DNA of 64,000 nucleotides, taken from the NCBI GenBank assembly GCA_965237405.1, contig OZ250139.1:3658001-3722000 (forward strand). The letters run 5' to 3'. This document shows positions 15,020 through 25,712 of the stretch, one piece after another; within the stretch, counting starts at the first letter, position 1; every line of letters starts with the position of its first letter. The position numbers and the translations under genes were made by a program. The notes under the pieces were generated by a model. The model was given only the letters and a program-made list of their open reading frames with translations. It searched no databases and had not been told where the DNA came from. The stretch comes from CAUZIB01 sp963663925. GTDB taxonomy: Bacteria; Acidobacteriota; Vicinamibacteria; Vicinamibacterales; UBA8438.

Positions 15020-16711
15020 ATGCATTTACTCGACTGGTTCATCATCAGCGGGTACCTAGCCTGGATCCTTTATGACGGGCTCCTGAGGTCTCGCGGTACC
15101 AGCGGGGTCGAGGGCTATTTCCTCGCTTCGCGTTCGCTTCCGTGGTGGGCGGTCGGCCTGTCAGTAATGGCTACTCAGATGAGCGCCATCACGCTGATCG
15201 GTACGACAGGGCAAGGGTACGCCGACGGTGTTCGACTGGTACAGCTCTATTTCGGGCTGCCGGTCGCGATGATCATCTTGGCGGTGACGCTTGTTCCGTT
15301 CTTTTACAACGCCAGGGTCTTTACGGCTTACGAATACCTGGAGCGGCGCTTCGATGCGAAGACTCGTGCGCTGGCGAGCCTGCTCTTTCTGGCGTCGCGT
15401 GGGCTCAGCGCCGGGGTCATCATCGCGGCGCCGGCCGTGATCCTGTCGATCGTTCTCGGGTGGAGTCTCCCGCTCACAATCCTGGCGATCGGGCTCCCGA
15501 CGACTATCTACACCATGTTTGGCGGCGTTCAGGCCGTGACCTGGACTGACGTCAAGCAGATGGTAGTGATCCTCGTGGGCGTGACCGCAACGGTGGTAGC
15601 CCTGGTCCTCGGATTGCCCGCCGATGTCGGCGTTGAGCCAGCCCTGCACATTGCTGGAGTAACCGGACGGCTTGAGACGATCGACTTCACTTTCGACCTG
15701 GACGAGACCTATACATTCTGGTCGGGACTCATAGGAGGCTTGTTCTTGTCGCTCGGCTATTTTGGCTGCGACCAAAGCCAGGTCCAACGGTATCTCAGCG
15801 CCAGGTCGGTCGAGGCCGGGCGGTATTCGTTGATGATGAGTGCGTTCGCCAAGATCCCGCTACAGCTTTTGATCTTGCTCACGGGTGTACTGGTTTTCAC
15901 GTTCTACCTATTCAACGAACCTCCGATGCTCTTTAACCCGGTGCACGATGAGCAGGTCCAAGAGAGCGGTCTGGCCGACCAGTATGCGGCTCTGGAAGCG
16001 GAGTTTCAGGAGGTCCATGCTAGCCGCCAGCGTGCGGCCGACGCTCTCGTTCAGGTTCGCCAAAGCCATGACGTGATAGGCGAAGCCTCCGTAGTTCGCG
16101 CGTTTCTCGATAGCGAGGACCGCATGGTTAACGTTCGCGGGCGGGCGGCGAGCCTCGTAAAGACCGTTACAGGAGACACCGGATACACTGACGTCAACTA
16201 TGTCTTTCCGACGTTCGTGACATCCGAATTACCCGTCGGACTGGTCGGTCTCATGGTCGCGGCAATTTTCGCGGCGGCGATGTCGAGCATCTCGTCCGAG
16301 CTGAATGCGTTGTCAACCTCAACGGTCATCGACTTCTACCGTCGGCATTTCAAGAAGGAGGCCTCAGACCAGCATTATCTTCGAGTCTCGAAGATCGCGA
16401 CCGGATTCTGGGGTGTGTTCGCCTCGGTGACAGCGCTGTATGCCGCCAACCTGGGGTCGCTCATTGAGGTTGTCAACCGGTTCGGGTCGTTCTTCTACGG
16501 GTCGCTGCTCGGCGTCTTTATTCTGGCAGTGGGGGTCCGACGGGCGACGGCTACCGGCGCCTTCTGGGGTCTGATCGGTGGCATGGCTACCGTGATGACG
16601 GTGGCCGCGACCACGTCCATTTCATACCTGTGGTTGAACGTGGTCGGGGCAGTCGCGGTGTTCGTGGTCGGGAGGATCATCAGCGGATCTGGGTCGGCGA
16701 TTGAGGCATGA
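15020..16711 (+). CDS. Sodium:solute symporter (SSS/SSF family)
   Basis: 563 residues with about 13 helices. Typical SSF elements: FIISGYLAWILYDGLLRSRG, GYFLASRSLPWWAVGLSVMATQMSAITLIGTTGQGY (helix 1-2 with the sodium-binding region), FFYNARVFTAYEYLERRFDAKTRALASLLFL, TMFGGVQAVTWTDVKQMVVI, LGYFGCDQSQVQRYLSARS and MVAAIFAAAMSSISSELNALSTSTVIDFY. An uncommon soluble loop of about 110 residues (from about 300, NPVHDEQVQESGL, helical and charged) separates two helices. Substrate unknown; sugars, amino acids or organic acids are all possible. It follows the 28-residue ORF. Confidence 0.93.
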   Translation: MHLLDWFIISGYLAWILYDGLLRSRGTSGVEGYFLASRSLPWWAVGLSVMATQMSAITLIGTTGQGYADGVRLVQLYFGLPVAMIILAVTLVPFFYNARVFTAYEYLERRFDAKTRALASLLFLASRGLSAGVIIAAPAVILSIVLGWSLPLTILAIGLPTTIYTMFGGVQAVTWTDVKQMVVILVGVTATVVALVLGLPADVGVEPALHIAGVTGRLETIDFTFDLDETYTFWSGLIGGLFLSLGYFGCDQSQVQRYLSARSVEAGRYSLMMSAFAKIPLQLLILLTGVLVFTFYLFNEPPMLFNPVHDEQVQESGLADQYAALEAEFQEVHASRQRAADALVQVRQSHDVIGEASVVRAFLDSEDRMVNVRGRAASLVKTVTGDTGYTDVNYVFPTFVTSELPVGLVGLMVAAIFAAAMSSISSELNALSTSTVIDFYRRHFKKEASDQHYLRVSKIATGFWGVFASVTALYAANLGSLIEVVNRFGSFFYGSLLGVFILAVGVRRATATGAFWGLIGGMATVMTVAATTSISYLWLNVVGAVAVFVVGRIISGSGSAIEA

Positions 16712-16783
16712 CCCAGTGGCCAGAAGGCTGATTAGTTTGCGTAATGGTGACGCGGGCCTCCGAAATCGGATAGGATTGTTGAA

Positions 16784-16808
16784 ATATACGACTAATATGG
16801 TCCGATAT
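16784..16808 (+). promoter_or_regulatory. IscR/Rrf2-type operator before the suf operon
   Basis: A 25-base element made of ATA..., GACT at 16790, an all A/T-rich five-base centre, GGTC at 16799 and a closing TAT. It fits the length and nearly all invariant positions of the type 1 IscR site (ATA-N3-GACT-RWWWY-AGTC-N3-TAT), with one mismatch in the AGTC half. It lies 42 bases before sufB, so iron-sulfur-cluster-dependent repression of the operon is inferred. No Rrf2 gene is in the window. Confidence 0.6.
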
Positions 16809-16849
16809 TGACCCTACCGGGTCTTCTCCCTGTCCAGTACGAGAAACCG

Positions 16850-18292
<1,443 letters not shown>

Positions 18293-18409
18293 CCAAGAAT
18301 ACAGGCGGCAGAAGAGAGCAGTTTACCAGAGGATCGTCTTCCAATAGCTGGCGAAGCCCTCCGGTCGCATTCCGCCTTCTGGATTCTTTTGAAAGCCGGT
18401 GCAACTTGA

Positions 18410-19174
18410 ATGCTTGAGATTAGAGACCTCCACGCAAGCGTGGGGAAACGGGAAATCCTCAGGGGAATCGATCTAATCATCAACGACGGTGAAGTGCACG
18501 CAATCATGGGACCCAACGGCTCGGGCAAGAGTACGCTGGCGAGCGTGCTGGTTGGCCGGGACGACTACAAGGTGACAGCCGGAACGGCGACCTATGATGG
18601 GCGCGATCTACTGGAGCTGGAGCCCGAAGAACGCGCTCGCGAGGGTGTGTTCCTTGCTTTCCAGTATCCGGTTGAGATCCCGGGCGTGAACAGTGCCTAC
18701 TTGCTCAAGGCGGCGCTGAACGAAATCCGAAAGCACCGTGGGGAGAGCGAGCTCGACGCCATCGAGTTCATGGCCCTCGTCAAGGAGCGCATGAAGGGGC
18801 TCGAGATTGACCCGGAGCTCTTCAATCGGCCTGTCAACGCGGGGTTCTCGGGCGGGGAAAAGAAGCGGAACGAAATCTTGCAGATGGCCGTGCTCGAGCC
18901 GCGACTCGCGATCATGGACGAGACGGACTCTGGGCTGGATATCGACGCGCTCAAGATCGTTGCTCGCGGTGTCAACGCGCTTCGATCACCCGAGCGTTCG
19001 ACTCTTATCATCACCCACTATCAGCGGTTGCTGAACTACATTGTTCCTGATTTCGTGCATGTGCTATTCGGCGGGCGAATCGTTATGTCGGGTGGTAAGG
19101 AGCTGGCACTGGAGCTCGAAGAGAAGGGCTACGGGTGGATCGAGAACGACACAGCTGCGCAGGTGAACGCGTAG
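18410..19174 (+). CDS. sufC: SUF system ATPase SufC
   Basis: 254 residues, ABC-type ATPase that drives conformational change in SufBCD. Walker A GPNGSGKST, ABC signature FSGGEKKRNEI, Walker B LAIMDETDSGLDIDAL and the H-loop ITHYQR are all present. FLAFQYPVEIPGVN is the SufC-specific Q-loop region. Length is normal. Confidence 0.97.
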   Translation: MLEIRDLHASVGKREILRGIDLIINDGEVHAIMGPNGSGKSTLASVLVGRDDYKVTAGTATYDGRDLLELEPEERAREGVFLAFQYPVEIPGVNSAYLLKAALNEIRKHRGESELDAIEFMALVKERMKGLEIDPELFNRPVNAGFSGGEKKRNEILQMAVLEPRLAIMDETDSGLDIDALKIVARGVNALRSPERSTLIITHYQRLLNYIVPDFVHVLFGGRIVMSGGKELALELEEKGYGWIENDTAAQVNA

Positions 19175-19187
19175 CGCATCTCGGAAG

Positions 19188-20519
19188 ATGACGACCCAGC
19201 TTATAGAAGGCGAAGACATGTTCCGCGCTGCGTTCGAGCAGGTTCAGCGCGATGGCACCAAAGCACACGCCCTTCGCTCACAGGCATTCACCCGCTTCAG
19301 CGAGGTCGGACTGCCGACGCCGAGACTCGAGTCGTGGCGCTTTACCAATGTCAGGCCGATCGGCCAGCGGCGCTTCGTGATGCCGGCAGGGCGGGAGGTC
19401 GATCCGTCGGCCATCGCTTCTTTTGAGCTTCGCGGCCTCGAAGGACCACGGGCGATTGCTATCGATGGCCGATATGTGCCGGAGCTGTCGAGCATCAAGG
19501 CGATACCGCCTGGGGTTGCAATACAAAGCCTCACGGAAACGCTTGCGAGCGGCCAGGAATTGCTGACGTGGCCGTTAGGGCAACTCGCCACGTTCGACGA
19601 TCCGGCCGCTGCGTTCACTGCGCTCAACACCAGCCTGTTCCAGGACGGCATCGTGGTGAGTATTCCCGACAACACGGTCGTCGAGGCTCCGCTCCACCTG
19701 CTGTTTGCCGCGACCGGGAGTAGCGGCGTGATGAGTCACCCACGCGTCTTGGTCGTGGTAGGCGAGAACAGTCAGCTGCGCCTCGTGGAAAGCTACGCGG
19801 GTGTCACCGACGGCGCGTATCTGACGAACGCCGTTACCGAGATCGTCGTGGGCGACAACGCGGTTGTCGATCACTACAAGCTAGTTCGTGAGAGCGTCGA
19901 GGCCTATCACATCGCCAGCATGCATGTGCGGATCGGTCGTAGCGCCAATTTCTCGTCGCATGCCATCACGCTGGGCGGCGCGATTGTGCGCAACGATGTT
20001 GTCGGCGAACTGGATGGTGAAGGTGCCGAGTGCACGCTCAACGGGTTGTACCTCGTGAACGACACCCGGCTCGTGGACAACCACACGACGATCTATCACA
20101 CGAAGCCTCACTGCAATAGCCACGCGCTATACAAAGGGATTCTCGATGATCGGGCGCGCGCGGTGTTCAACGGCAAAATCGTTGTGGCGCCCGATGCCCA
20201 GAAGACCGACGCGAAGCAAACGAACAAAGCGCTCCTGCTCTCCGAGGACGCACAGATCAACACAAAGCCGGAGCTTGAGATCTTCGCGGACGACGTCAAG
20301 TGCACCCACGGCGCCACTATCGGTCAGCTCGATGCGGATGCGCTCTTCTATCTGCGCTCGCGTGGTTTGGACGTGGAACAGGCGCGAAGCGTCCTGATTC
20401 ACGCCTTTGCGAGCGACTTGCTGAACCGGATCGCCATAGAGCCGATTCGCGCAGAGTTCGATGCGGTTCTGCTCCGACAGCTTCCTGGTTCCGGCCATAC
20501 GACCTTCACGGTTGCATGA
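19188..20519 (+). CDS. sufD: Fe-S cluster assembly protein SufD
   Basis: 443 residues. FSEVGLPTPRLESWRFTNV is the N-terminal SufD motif; LRLVESYAGVTDGAYLTNAVTEIVVGDNAVVDHYKLV and LVDNHTTIYHTKPHCNSHALYKGILDDRARAVFNGKI are the beta-helix, with the histidine used together with SufB's cysteine; DVKCTHGATIGQLDADALFYLRSRGLD near the end is diagnostic. It starts 13 bases after sufC. Confidence 0.96.
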   Translation: MTTQLIEGEDMFRAAFEQVQRDGTKAHALRSQAFTRFSEVGLPTPRLESWRFTNVRPIGQRRFVMPAGREVDPSAIASFELRGLEGPRAIAIDGRYVPELSSIKAIPPGVAIQSLTETLASGQELLTWPLGQLATFDDPAAAFTALNTSLFQDGIVVSIPDNTVVEAPLHLLFAATGSSGVMSHPRVLVVVGENSQLRLVESYAGVTDGAYLTNAVTEIVVGDNAVVDHYKLVRESVEAYHIASMHVRIGRSANFSSHAITLGGAIVRNDVVGELDGEGAECTLNGLYLVNDTRLVDNHTTIYHTKPHCNSHALYKGILDDRARAVFNGKIVVAPDAQKTDAKQTNKALLLSEDAQINTKPELEIFADDVKCTHGATIGQLDADALFYLRSRGLDVEQARSVLIHAFASDLLNRIAIEPIRAEFDAVLLRQLPGSGHTTFTVA

Positions 20520-20537
20520 GCATCGAAGCTCCCAACG

Positions 20538-21788
20538 ATGAGTATTCCGACTCAGGCGTCACCCGCCGCACTCGATGTCGATCGGATCCGTCAGGACTTT
20601 CCGATACTGCAGCGCCTCGTCCACGGTGAGCCACTGGTGTATCTCGACAGCGCGGCCACGACCCAGAAGCCACAATCGGTTCTGGACACGTTGTCACGCT
20701 ACTACTCGAACGGCAACGCGAACATTCATCGCGGCGTCTACCTGCTGAGCGAAGAGGCCACGGCCGCGTACGACGCAGCACGGAAGAAGGTTCAGCACTT
20801 TATCAACGCGCGCGCCTTGTGCGAGATCGTCTTCACGCGCAATTCGACAGAGAGCATCAACCTGGTGGCGCAGAGCTTCGGTCGCCAGAACATCGGACCG
20901 GCTGACGAGATCCTGATCACACACATGGAGCACCACTCCAACATCGTCCCGTGGCAGCTGTTGTGCGAGCAAACCAACGCCCGTCTCTGCGTCGCGCCGA
21001 TTGACGACAACGGCGAATTACTCATGGATGAGTTCGAGAAGCTGCTCGGGCCGAAGACCAAGCTGGTGGCCGTCGTGCACCTGTCGAACTCGCTTGGCAC
21101 GATCAACCCCGTGAGGGAGATCATCGGGCTTGCCCATCGCCGGGGGGTACCGGTGCTGATCGACGGATCACAGGCGGCCTATCATATGCCCGTGGACGTT
21201 CAGGCATTGGATTGCGACTTTTACGCGTTCACGGGCCACAAGCTGTATGGACCAACCGGGATCGGCGTGCTGTACGGGCGCGAAACGCTACTCGAGGCGA
21301 TGCCGCCGTATCAGGGTGGTGGCGACATGATTCGGTCGGTGACCTTCGAAAAGACGACGTACGCCGAGCTCCCAGCCAAGTTCGAAGCCGGTACGCCGCA
21401 TATCGCTGGTGCTGTTGGGCTTGGCACAGCTGTCGACTACATCACCGGGATCGGCTTTGAGAAGATCGCTGCACACGAGAAGGATTTGCTCGAGTACGGG
21501 ACCGCGGCGATCTCAGAGGTCCCTGGACTCCGAATCATCGGCACGGCTCGAAACAAGGCCAGCATCCTGGCGTTCGTGCTCAAGGGGGTGCACCCTCACG
21601 ACGTCGGCACAATCGTCGACATGGAAGGGGTGTCGATACGAACGGGACATCACTGCACGCAGCCCATCATGGATAGGTTCGGCGTGCCGGCCACGGCCCG
21701 GGCCTCGGTAGCGATGTATAACACCCGCGCGGAGCTCGACGCCTTGGTCCGTTCGTTGCGGCTGGTACGCGAGACGTTTCCAATATGA
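20538..21788 (+). CDS. sufS: Cysteine desulfurase SufS
   Basis: 416 residues, PLP enzyme releasing sulfur from cysteine. LVYLDSAATTQKPQSVLDTLSRYY, TRNSTESINLVAQSFG, ITHMEHHSNIVPWQ, LIDGSQAAYHMPVDVQALDCDFYAFTGHKLYGPTGIGVLYG (PLP lysine in GHK) and VSIRTGHHCTQPIM (catalytic cysteine loop) are clear. It starts 18 bases after sufD and overlaps sufU by four bases. Confidence 0.97.
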   Translation: MSIPTQASPAALDVDRIRQDFPILQRLVHGEPLVYLDSAATTQKPQSVLDTLSRYYSNGNANIHRGVYLLSEEATAAYDAARKKVQHFINARALCEIVFTRNSTESINLVAQSFGRQNIGPADEILITHMEHHSNIVPWQLLCEQTNARLCVAPIDDNGELLMDEFEKLLGPKTKLVAVVHLSNSLGTINPVREIIGLAHRRGVPVLIDGSQAAYHMPVDVQALDCDFYAFTGHKLYGPTGIGVLYGRETLLEAMPPYQGGGDMIRSVTFEKTTYAELPAKFEAGTPHIAGAVGLGTAVDYITGIGFEKIAAHEKDLLEYGTAAISEVPGLRIIGTARNKASILAFVLKGVHPHDVGTIVDMEGVSIRTGHHCTQPIMDRFGVPATARASVAMYNTRAELDALVRSLRLVRETFPI

Positions 21789-22246
21789 GCGACCTGAGAG
21801 AGCTGTACCAAGAGGTCATCCTCGATCACAACAAGCACCCGCGGAACTTTAGGGAGATCGATGGAGCGGACCGACACGCGGACGGCCACAACCCGCTCTG
21901 CGGCGATCGGCTTGCAGTGTACGTTAATCTTGACGGTGACGTTATCGCCGATGTCAGTTTTCTGGGCTCCGGGTGTGCGATCTCTAAGGCGTCGGCATCG
22001 CTGATGACCGATGCGGTTTGCGGCAAAACCCTTGCCGAAGCGCAGCAGTTGTTTCGGGAGTTTCATCGGATGGTGACGGATAACGATGCCAGCGTTGACA
22101 ACGGCTTGCTAGGAAAGCTCGCGGTCCTGGCTGGCGTGCGTAACTATCCAATACGGGTCAAGTGTGCCAGTCTGGCGTGGCACACGCTGCGTGCCGCTTG
22201 CGACGACACGCACCAGTTCGTAACCACGGAATCGAGATCATCATGA
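21785..22246 (+). CDS. sufU: SufU, sulfur acceptor / scaffold partner of SufS
   Basis: 153 residues. LYQEVILDHNKHPRNF is the family start; ligands C in NPLCGDRL, C in GSGCAISKAS and C in RVKCASLAWHTL match the zinc-binding SufU site, and an 18-residue insert relative to IscU (QLFREFHRMVTDNDASVDNG) is the usual SufU feature. ATG overlaps sufS; its own stop overlaps sufT. Confidence 0.95.
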   Translation: MSDLRELYQEVILDHNKHPRNFREIDGADRHADGHNPLCGDRLAVYVNLDGDVIADVSFLGSGCAISKASASLMTDAVCGKTLAEAQQLFREFHRMVTDNDASVDNGLLGKLAVLAGVRNYPIRVKCASLAWHTLRAACDDTHQFVTTESRSS

Positions 22247-22737
22247 GCATCCTAAAACCGAACCAAGTTCTCCCGCCCAACGATCATCGGGACGCCGATA
22301 CGCTCGTGGATTCTGCGTCTCCGGTCGCGCCGATTTCTCCGACACAGGCAGGTTTCGATACGAGTGCCTTGACAGCTCCGGCTCCGACGTCGCCGAGTGC
22401 GGAGCTGATCGAAAGTGACCCTGTGAAGACGCTGGAGTTCAAACCGAAGATCGTTGATCAGCTGGTCACGGTCTACGACCCGGAGATTCCGGTCAACATC
22501 TACGAGCTTGGTCTCATCTATGACATCCTGGTGGACAAACACGGACTCGCGGTTATCAAGATGACGCTCACGGCACCCGGGTGCCCGGCGGCTGTGACTC
22601 TGCCAGCAGAGGTTCAAGGAAAGGTCAAGTCGATTGATGGCGTTGCCGACGCGCGCGTGGATCTCGTTTGGGATCCTCCGTGGGACAAGGATCGGATGTC
22701 GGAGGCCGCGAAGCTGCAGCTGGGGATCTTTGATTAG
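22243..22737 (+). CDS. sufT: SufT-type MIP18/DUF59 iron-sulfur maturation protein
   Basis: 164 residues from ATG 22243, which overlaps the sufU stop as ATGA. After a Pro/Ala/Ser-rich N-terminal extension of about 65 residues comes the DUF59 core: LVTVYDPEIPVNIYELGLIYD, IKMTLTAPGCPAAVTLPAEVQ and ARVDLVWDPPWDKDRMSEAAKLQLG, with the conserved Asp-Pro-Glu and the TAPGCP cysteine. It acts in cluster maturation or transfer. Confidence 0.93.
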   Translation: MSILKPNQVLPPNDHRDADTLVDSASPVAPISPTQAGFDTSALTAPAPTSPSAELIESDPVKTLEFKPKIVDQLVTVYDPEIPVNIYELGLIYDILVDKHGLAVIKMTLTAPGCPAAVTLPAEVQGKVKSIDGVADARVDLVWDPPWDKDRMSEAAKLQLGIFD

Positions 22738-22826
22738 GCGATACGCCACTACGCATCTTTCACCAATAGAGTCGTGTTTCCGACGCTGCGCTTCATACCG
22801 ATCATTGTCGCTGTAGACTGGCGGCG

Positions 22827-23771
22827 ATGAGCGTTCGCGTGCGTGTTTTTGCCCCGGCTTCTGCGTCCAACCTCGGTCCCGGCTTCGATGTCCTAGGGCT
22901 CGCGCTCCAAGAACCGGGTGACGTCGTCGAGATGGAGCAATGCGATAGTCCCGGGGTGCACATTGTCGAGGTCATCGGCGCGCCTTCGCTGACTGCAGAC
23001 CCGACTGAGAACACGGCCGGTATCGCCGCCGCCGCGGCGCTTCGTCGACTTGAGCGTTCCGAGCGTTCTGGTGTTCGACTTTGGCTCCACAAGCAGATGC
23101 CGTTGGCGAGCGGGTTGGGGAGTTCTGCTGCTAGCAGTGTCGCTGCCGCTGTTGCAGTTAATCAGCTTTTCGGCAACCCGTTGCCGCCACGAACTCTCGT
23201 TGACTGTGCCTTGGAAGGAGAGGTGGCCGCATCGGGGACCGCTCACGCAGACAACGTAGCGCCCAGCCTGCTCGGTGGAATTGTGTTGATCCGCAGCTAC
23301 GATCCTCTCGACCTCGTGTCGTTGCCCGTGCCGTCGGCGCTGCGCGTGGTGGTGATCCACCCGCATGCGGAGGTGAAGACCACCACGGCTCGTCGTTTGG
23401 TGGCTGAGCGGCGATTTGACATCTCGCAAGCGGTGGCGAATCTCGGCAACATCGCGGCCCTGGTCAGCGCGCTCCACACCGGTGACCTTGAGCTCTTTGG
23501 ACGCAGCATTCAAGATGCGTTAGTCGAGCCGATCCGAGCGCCTCTGGTGCCCGCCTTTGCAGAGGTCAAGCGTGCTGCGGCCGATGCTGGGGCGCTGGGC
23601 TGTTCGATCTCGGGTTCTGGACCGTCACTGTTCGCCTTCACTGACTCCGACGTAAAAGCAGCCGTGGTTGCGGATGCAATGCAGGATGCCTTTCGCGCCA
23701 CCGGTCTGGGGAGCGATCGATATCTTGGCATGGTCAACACACGCGGTGCTTGTGCAGTCGCGGTGGTGTAA
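22827..23771 (+). CDS. thrB: Homoserine kinase
   Basis: 314 residues, GHMP kinase phosphorylating homoserine on the way to threonine. PASASNLGPGFDVLGLAL is the substrate-side motif, LASGLGSSAASSVAAAVAVN the ATP-binding loop, and LGCSISGSGPSLFAF the third GHMP motif. The HADNVAPSLLGG segment is typical of ThrB. It lies 89 bases after the suf operon on the same strand and probably has its own start signals. Confidence 0.95.
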   Translation: MSVRVRVFAPASASNLGPGFDVLGLALQEPGDVVEMEQCDSPGVHIVEVIGAPSLTADPTENTAGIAAAAALRRLERSERSGVRLWLHKQMPLASGLGSSAASSVAAAVAVNQLFGNPLPPRTLVDCALEGEVAASGTAHADNVAPSLLGGIVLIRSYDPLDLVSLPVPSALRVVVIHPHAEVKTTTARRLVAERRFDISQAVANLGNIAALVSALHTGDLELFGRSIQDALVEPIRAPLVPAFAEVKRAAADAGALGCSISGSGPSLFAFTDSDVKAAVVADAMQDAFRATGLGSDRYLGMVNTRGACAVAVV

Positions 23772-23823
23772 GGATCAGGCCTGTTGATCTTTATAGTAGG
23801 AGCTTCGCTAGAGGAGACGGCGC

Positions 23824-25080
23824 TTGGGGTGCATGGTTTCGACGCGGTTTAGGTGGCTTGTGGTAATGGTCGTCGCTCTGGCGAACGTTGGCTTGCTGGT
23901 ATGCCACGTGGCGAATGCTCAGGAACCGTCCTTTGACAGGGTGGAATTGTTCGATGTGTGCTCGTTAACTGGGGGTGGCGACAGCTCAGCGGATCCAGCG
24001 ACGACGTATTCCGGCGCGGACGTGGACTACCAGATCGCCGCGCGGTTTGCTCCGGTATTTCATCAAGCACTCGGCGCCACTCCGCGGTTCGACTACATAA
24101 CCCGATTCAATTTCGACGGCGATTGGCGCGGCGATAACAACTGGGAGAATGCGTCCAATGTGCAATATTCACTCTCTGCGGCCGTCTATTTCAACGTGAG
24201 TGAATCGGTTACACACTACTTCATCCACTACGCGGTGTTTCATCCCCGTGACTACAAGGGTGCAGGCGTATTGGCTCAGTGGTTGTCGAATATTTTCAGA
24301 TGGTTTGCGCGGTCGCCCGCTCTGGCACATGAGAACGACATGGAAGGGGCACTCGTCGTCGTGGAAAAACCCTCAGGGCTCTTTGGTAGCCAGAAGGTCG
24401 TGTACGTCGAGACCATGGCCCACAATGACTTCTTACGGTACGAGGTCGACCGACTAGTCATCGACGCGGACAACTCTGGTACGGCTCAAGCATCTAGGTT
24501 TGGACGATCTACCGACCGCTACTATCGTGAGGGATCATATCGGCTTCCTGTCGAGGACGAGCACCCGGTGCTGTACGTCGAGCCCAAGGGACATGGTATC
24601 AGGGCCTTTCACGGCGGCAGACAGATCCACAACGTGGACGGGTTCGTTGTTTATCGATACACGGGCCACGCCGGCGAACCATTGGGGGTGGTGTCAGGTC
24701 ACGGGCAGCACGAAGACGTTGGCTACGAGCTTGTTCCGTTGGTCAATACTCTATGGTTGCTTGCTCAGGAACAGCACGCCGACGTCTACGCCGGCACGTT
24801 CGATTACGGAGACTGGACTATTCGGACGCAGGATGCCAGTGGAGTCGTCAGACGGCATGATAAGTTCGTGGGTGAGATTAGCGATCACTTCCGTGGTTCG
24901 GCCGGTCCAGGAAACATTGCCCGACCACCCTGGGCTTGGCACGATCAGGGGCGCCAGGGCAACTGGTTCCTAACCCCAGCCGAGATGATCAAGCGGCATT
25001 TCGAACTGAATGACACGTTTTCGACAACCTACCTGCATCACCCGGCGTTCGGGATTTATCGTGGTGGATCACCCTATTAG
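23824..25080 (+). CDS. Secreted protein of unknown function
   Basis: 418 residues from TTG 23824 (GAGGAG seven bases upstream; ATG 23833 is an alternative). A signal peptide is clear (FRWLVVMVVALANVGLLVCHVANAQ). The mature part has ARFAPVFHQALG, RFDYITRFNFDGDWRGDNNWENA, YFIHYAVFHPRDYKG, HENDMEGALVVVEKP and PVLYVEPKGHGIRAFHGG, a set somewhat like Vps62/necrosis-type beta proteins of bacteria, but the family is not certain. Probably an extracytoplasmic protein; no catalytic residues can be named. Confidence 0.65.
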   Translation: MGCMVSTRFRWLVVMVVALANVGLLVCHVANAQEPSFDRVELFDVCSLTGGGDSSADPATTYSGADVDYQIAARFAPVFHQALGATPRFDYITRFNFDGDWRGDNNWENASNVQYSLSAAVYFNVSESVTHYFIHYAVFHPRDYKGAGVLAQWLSNIFRWFARSPALAHENDMEGALVVVEKPSGLFGSQKVVYVETMAHNDFLRYEVDRLVIDADNSGTAQASRFGRSTDRYYREGSYRLPVEDEHPVLYVEPKGHGIRAFHGGRQIHNVDGFVVYRYTGHAGEPLGVVSGHGQHEDVGYELVPLVNTLWLLAQEQHADVYAGTFDYGDWTIRTQDASGVVRRHDKFVGEISDHFRGSAGPGNIARPPWAWHDQGRQGNWFLTPAEMIKRHFELNDTFSTTYLHHPAFGIYRGGSPY

Positions 25081-25088
25081 CTTAGTGC

Positions 25089-25661
25089 TCACGGGGTGTC
25101 GTCGCTAGCTGTTGCCTGTTCGGTCGGCGTTGGGACGTGTAAGTCCGTTGGCATGATGAACCAGGCGATGATGTAGTCCACAACACCGTACACGATAGCG
25201 CCCGGGAATATCGTTAGCCCGACCCACAAAAAACGAATCACGGCCGAGTCAGCGTAAAAATATTCTGCGAGACCACCACATACGCCTCCGATGTTTCGGT
25301 CGGTTGCCGAACGGCGAAGTCGCTTTCCCCGCTGCGAAACATCGGATTCCTTGGCGGTCGTTTCACCTGGCGCGGTATCGGTTTCGGCTTCGGGAACTAT
25401 CAGCCAGGTGACGAGATACGCCATTACCCCAAGGAAGATCACACCGGGGACGAGCGTTAGGAGAACCCAGGCCGCCCGCACTAACACGGGGTCGACCTCA
25501 AAGTAGCGTGCGATCCCACCGCAAACTCCGGCAATCTGCCGTTCGATTCGTGATCGACGTAAATAGCGGACGCTAGCGGTCGGTGTACCCTGCGCGGTGC
25601 CGCAGAACAGGCAGAAGGCCGCATCGTTGGTAATGTCGCGGCGACATTTCACACATACCAT
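25089..25661 (-). CDS. Twin PspC-domain membrane protein with N-terminal zinc ribbon
   Basis: 190 residues. MVCVKCRRDI...CLFCG is a C-x2-C / C-x2-C zinc ribbon. Two PspC domains follow: RSRIERQIAGVCGGIARYFE (about 35-90) and RSATDRNIGGVCGGLAEYFY (about 115-170), each followed by one hydrophobic helix (VLLTLVPGVIFLGVMAYLVTWL; GLTIFPGAIVYGVVDYIIAWFI). PspC proteins sense or relay envelope stress; the duplicated arrangement is common in Acidobacteriota. It faces the preceding secreted-protein gene and shares its 3' end region. Confidence 0.88.
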   Translation of the reverse strand: MVCVKCRRDITNDAAFCLFCGTAQGTPTASVRYLRRSRIERQIAGVCGGIARYFEVDPVLVRAAWVLLTLVPGVIFLGVMAYLVTWLIVPEAETDTAPGETTAKESDVSQRGKRLRRSATDRNIGGVCGGLAEYFYADSAVIRFLWVGLTIFPGAIVYGVVDYIIAWFIMPTDLHVPTPTEQATASDDTP

Positions 25662-25712
25662 GTGATTCGCCCTTTCCTTTCATCTCTAGTTGGAGAACCG
25701 AGCGTCACCGTT

